From positions 1-22,559 of the IMG/VR virus record IMGVR_UViG_3300025886_000177: 22,559 nucleotides of DNA; one strand, written 5' to 3'. Shown one piece after another: positions 22,124 to 22,559 of this stretch. Position 1 is the first letter of the stretch. Every line of letters starts with the position of its first letter. Under the pieces are notes generated by a model. That model was not told the DNA's origin, did not search any database, and saw nothing but the letters and a program-made list of their open reading frames with translations. Source of the DNA: a virus. The translations under genes and the position numbers were made by a program.

Positions 22124-22559
22124 TCAATGCCCGTCTACAAAGAACCAAGACTGCCCTTCATCATCCACAAACGACTCTTCTTCAAGGGTATTAGTGAACC
22201 CAAAGGGCAAAATCTCATCTTCCATTGCCTGCATCTTCTCTTCAAGCATTCGTCTTCTAAGATCAATGTCTGTTATGTCCTTGAAGTGTGGCTGCGTAGT
22301 TAACCATGCAACCAACAACATCGACATGACAAGATCGTCATGACACCCAACATCAGCTTCGTATGACTGTGCCTTGGAAACAAAGGAACTCAATTCGGAA
22401 ATAGTATCAAAATCATTTGTGATCAACTTTTCACCCTCAATTAAATCTTTGAGCATTGAGCATCCAACTTGCTTGACCTTCTTTGACATGGTAATACCTA
22501 ATTGAGTGGTGCCTTTACCAAACCCACCATCAAATACCTGACCCGCACGACCTTTCGAT
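22124..22559 (-). CDS. 17: Terminase large subunit gp17, C-terminal part (cut by window edge)
   Basis: About 145 residues are visible; the frame stays open to the right edge, so the gene starts outside the window. An internal ATG at 22489 is not the start, because upstream codons (including GKGTTQLGIT) continue the conserved sequence. The part seen is the end of the RNase H-like nuclease domain: VGCSMLKDLIE is followed by CHDDLVMSMLLVAWL, where the last acidic catalytic residue of this nuclease family lies. gp17 is the packaging ATPase and headful nuclease that docks on the portal gp20. The ATPase domain lies beyond the edge. Confidence 0.95.
   Translation of the reverse strand, partial: SKGRAGQVFDGGFGKGTTQLGITMSKKVKQVGCSMLKDLIEGEKLITNDFDTISELSSFVSKAQSYEADVGCHDDLVMSMLLVAWLTTQPHFKDITDIDLRRRMLEEKMQAMEDEILPFGFTNTLEEESFVDDEGQSWFFVDGH

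Noticed and set aside
22114-22300. AAGGAG followed by ATG (22127) on the plus strand, a short frame antisense to gene 17
   Set aside because: The spacing is good, but the frame is short and lies entirely over the conserved gene 17 end; there is no promoter and no second plus-strand gene nearby. Most likely chance.

Overview
The window is part of the genome of a lytic, T4-like contractile-tailed phage. It carries the T4 virion cassette in conserved order (terminase large subunit 17, sheath 18, tube 19, portal 20, a small core gene, protease 21, scaffold 22, capsid 23). This is followed by the T4 recombination and late-transcription block uvsY-uvsW-55-47-46. Every supported gene lies on the minus strand, so transcription runs from base 22559 toward base 1. 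The presence of a 19-like gene between 23 and uvsY, a nucleotide-sugar dehydrogenase-like gene and many unknown genes suggests one of the environmental (marine-type) T4-like phages rather than a close relative of T4. The host cannot be read from the sequence. I saw no tRNA, integrase or CRISPR array.

Layout, in transcription order: 22559-13673 holds packaging, tail and head genes. TATAAATA late-promoter boxes stand before 18, 19, 22 and 23, a one-mismatch form stands before the 67-like gene, and a strong terminator follows 23. 13664-8252 is one tight operon, uvsY-uvsW-55-47-46, read from a near-consensus sigma70 promoter. Its product gp55 is the sigma factor expected to recognise the TATAAATA boxes, so this operon links recombination-dependent replication to late transcription. 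8104-5684 is a three-gene overlapping operon: an unknown conserved protein, a short UDP-glucose dehydrogenase-like protein and a Mom-like GNAT protein. It is followed by a separately promoted gene for a possible ParB/DGQHR-like protein (5560-4337), closed by a terminator. 4242-1699 holds a small unknown protein, a four-helix membrane protein, a GIY-YIG-like protein and a repeat-rich HNH protein.

1698-573 is an unusual 1.1-kb gene-free island full of short dyad repeats (GAG-N4/5-CTCA, about 11 bp apart), oriented CCTAACA heptamers, a 17-bp inverted repeat, G+C-rich hairpins and a terminator. It ends at a sigma70 promoter that reads three small genes running off the left edge. The island and the Mom-like operon are the two least explained parts of the window. 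Roles proposed for them (replication origin, regulatory array or structured RNA; DNA hypermodification) are inference only.
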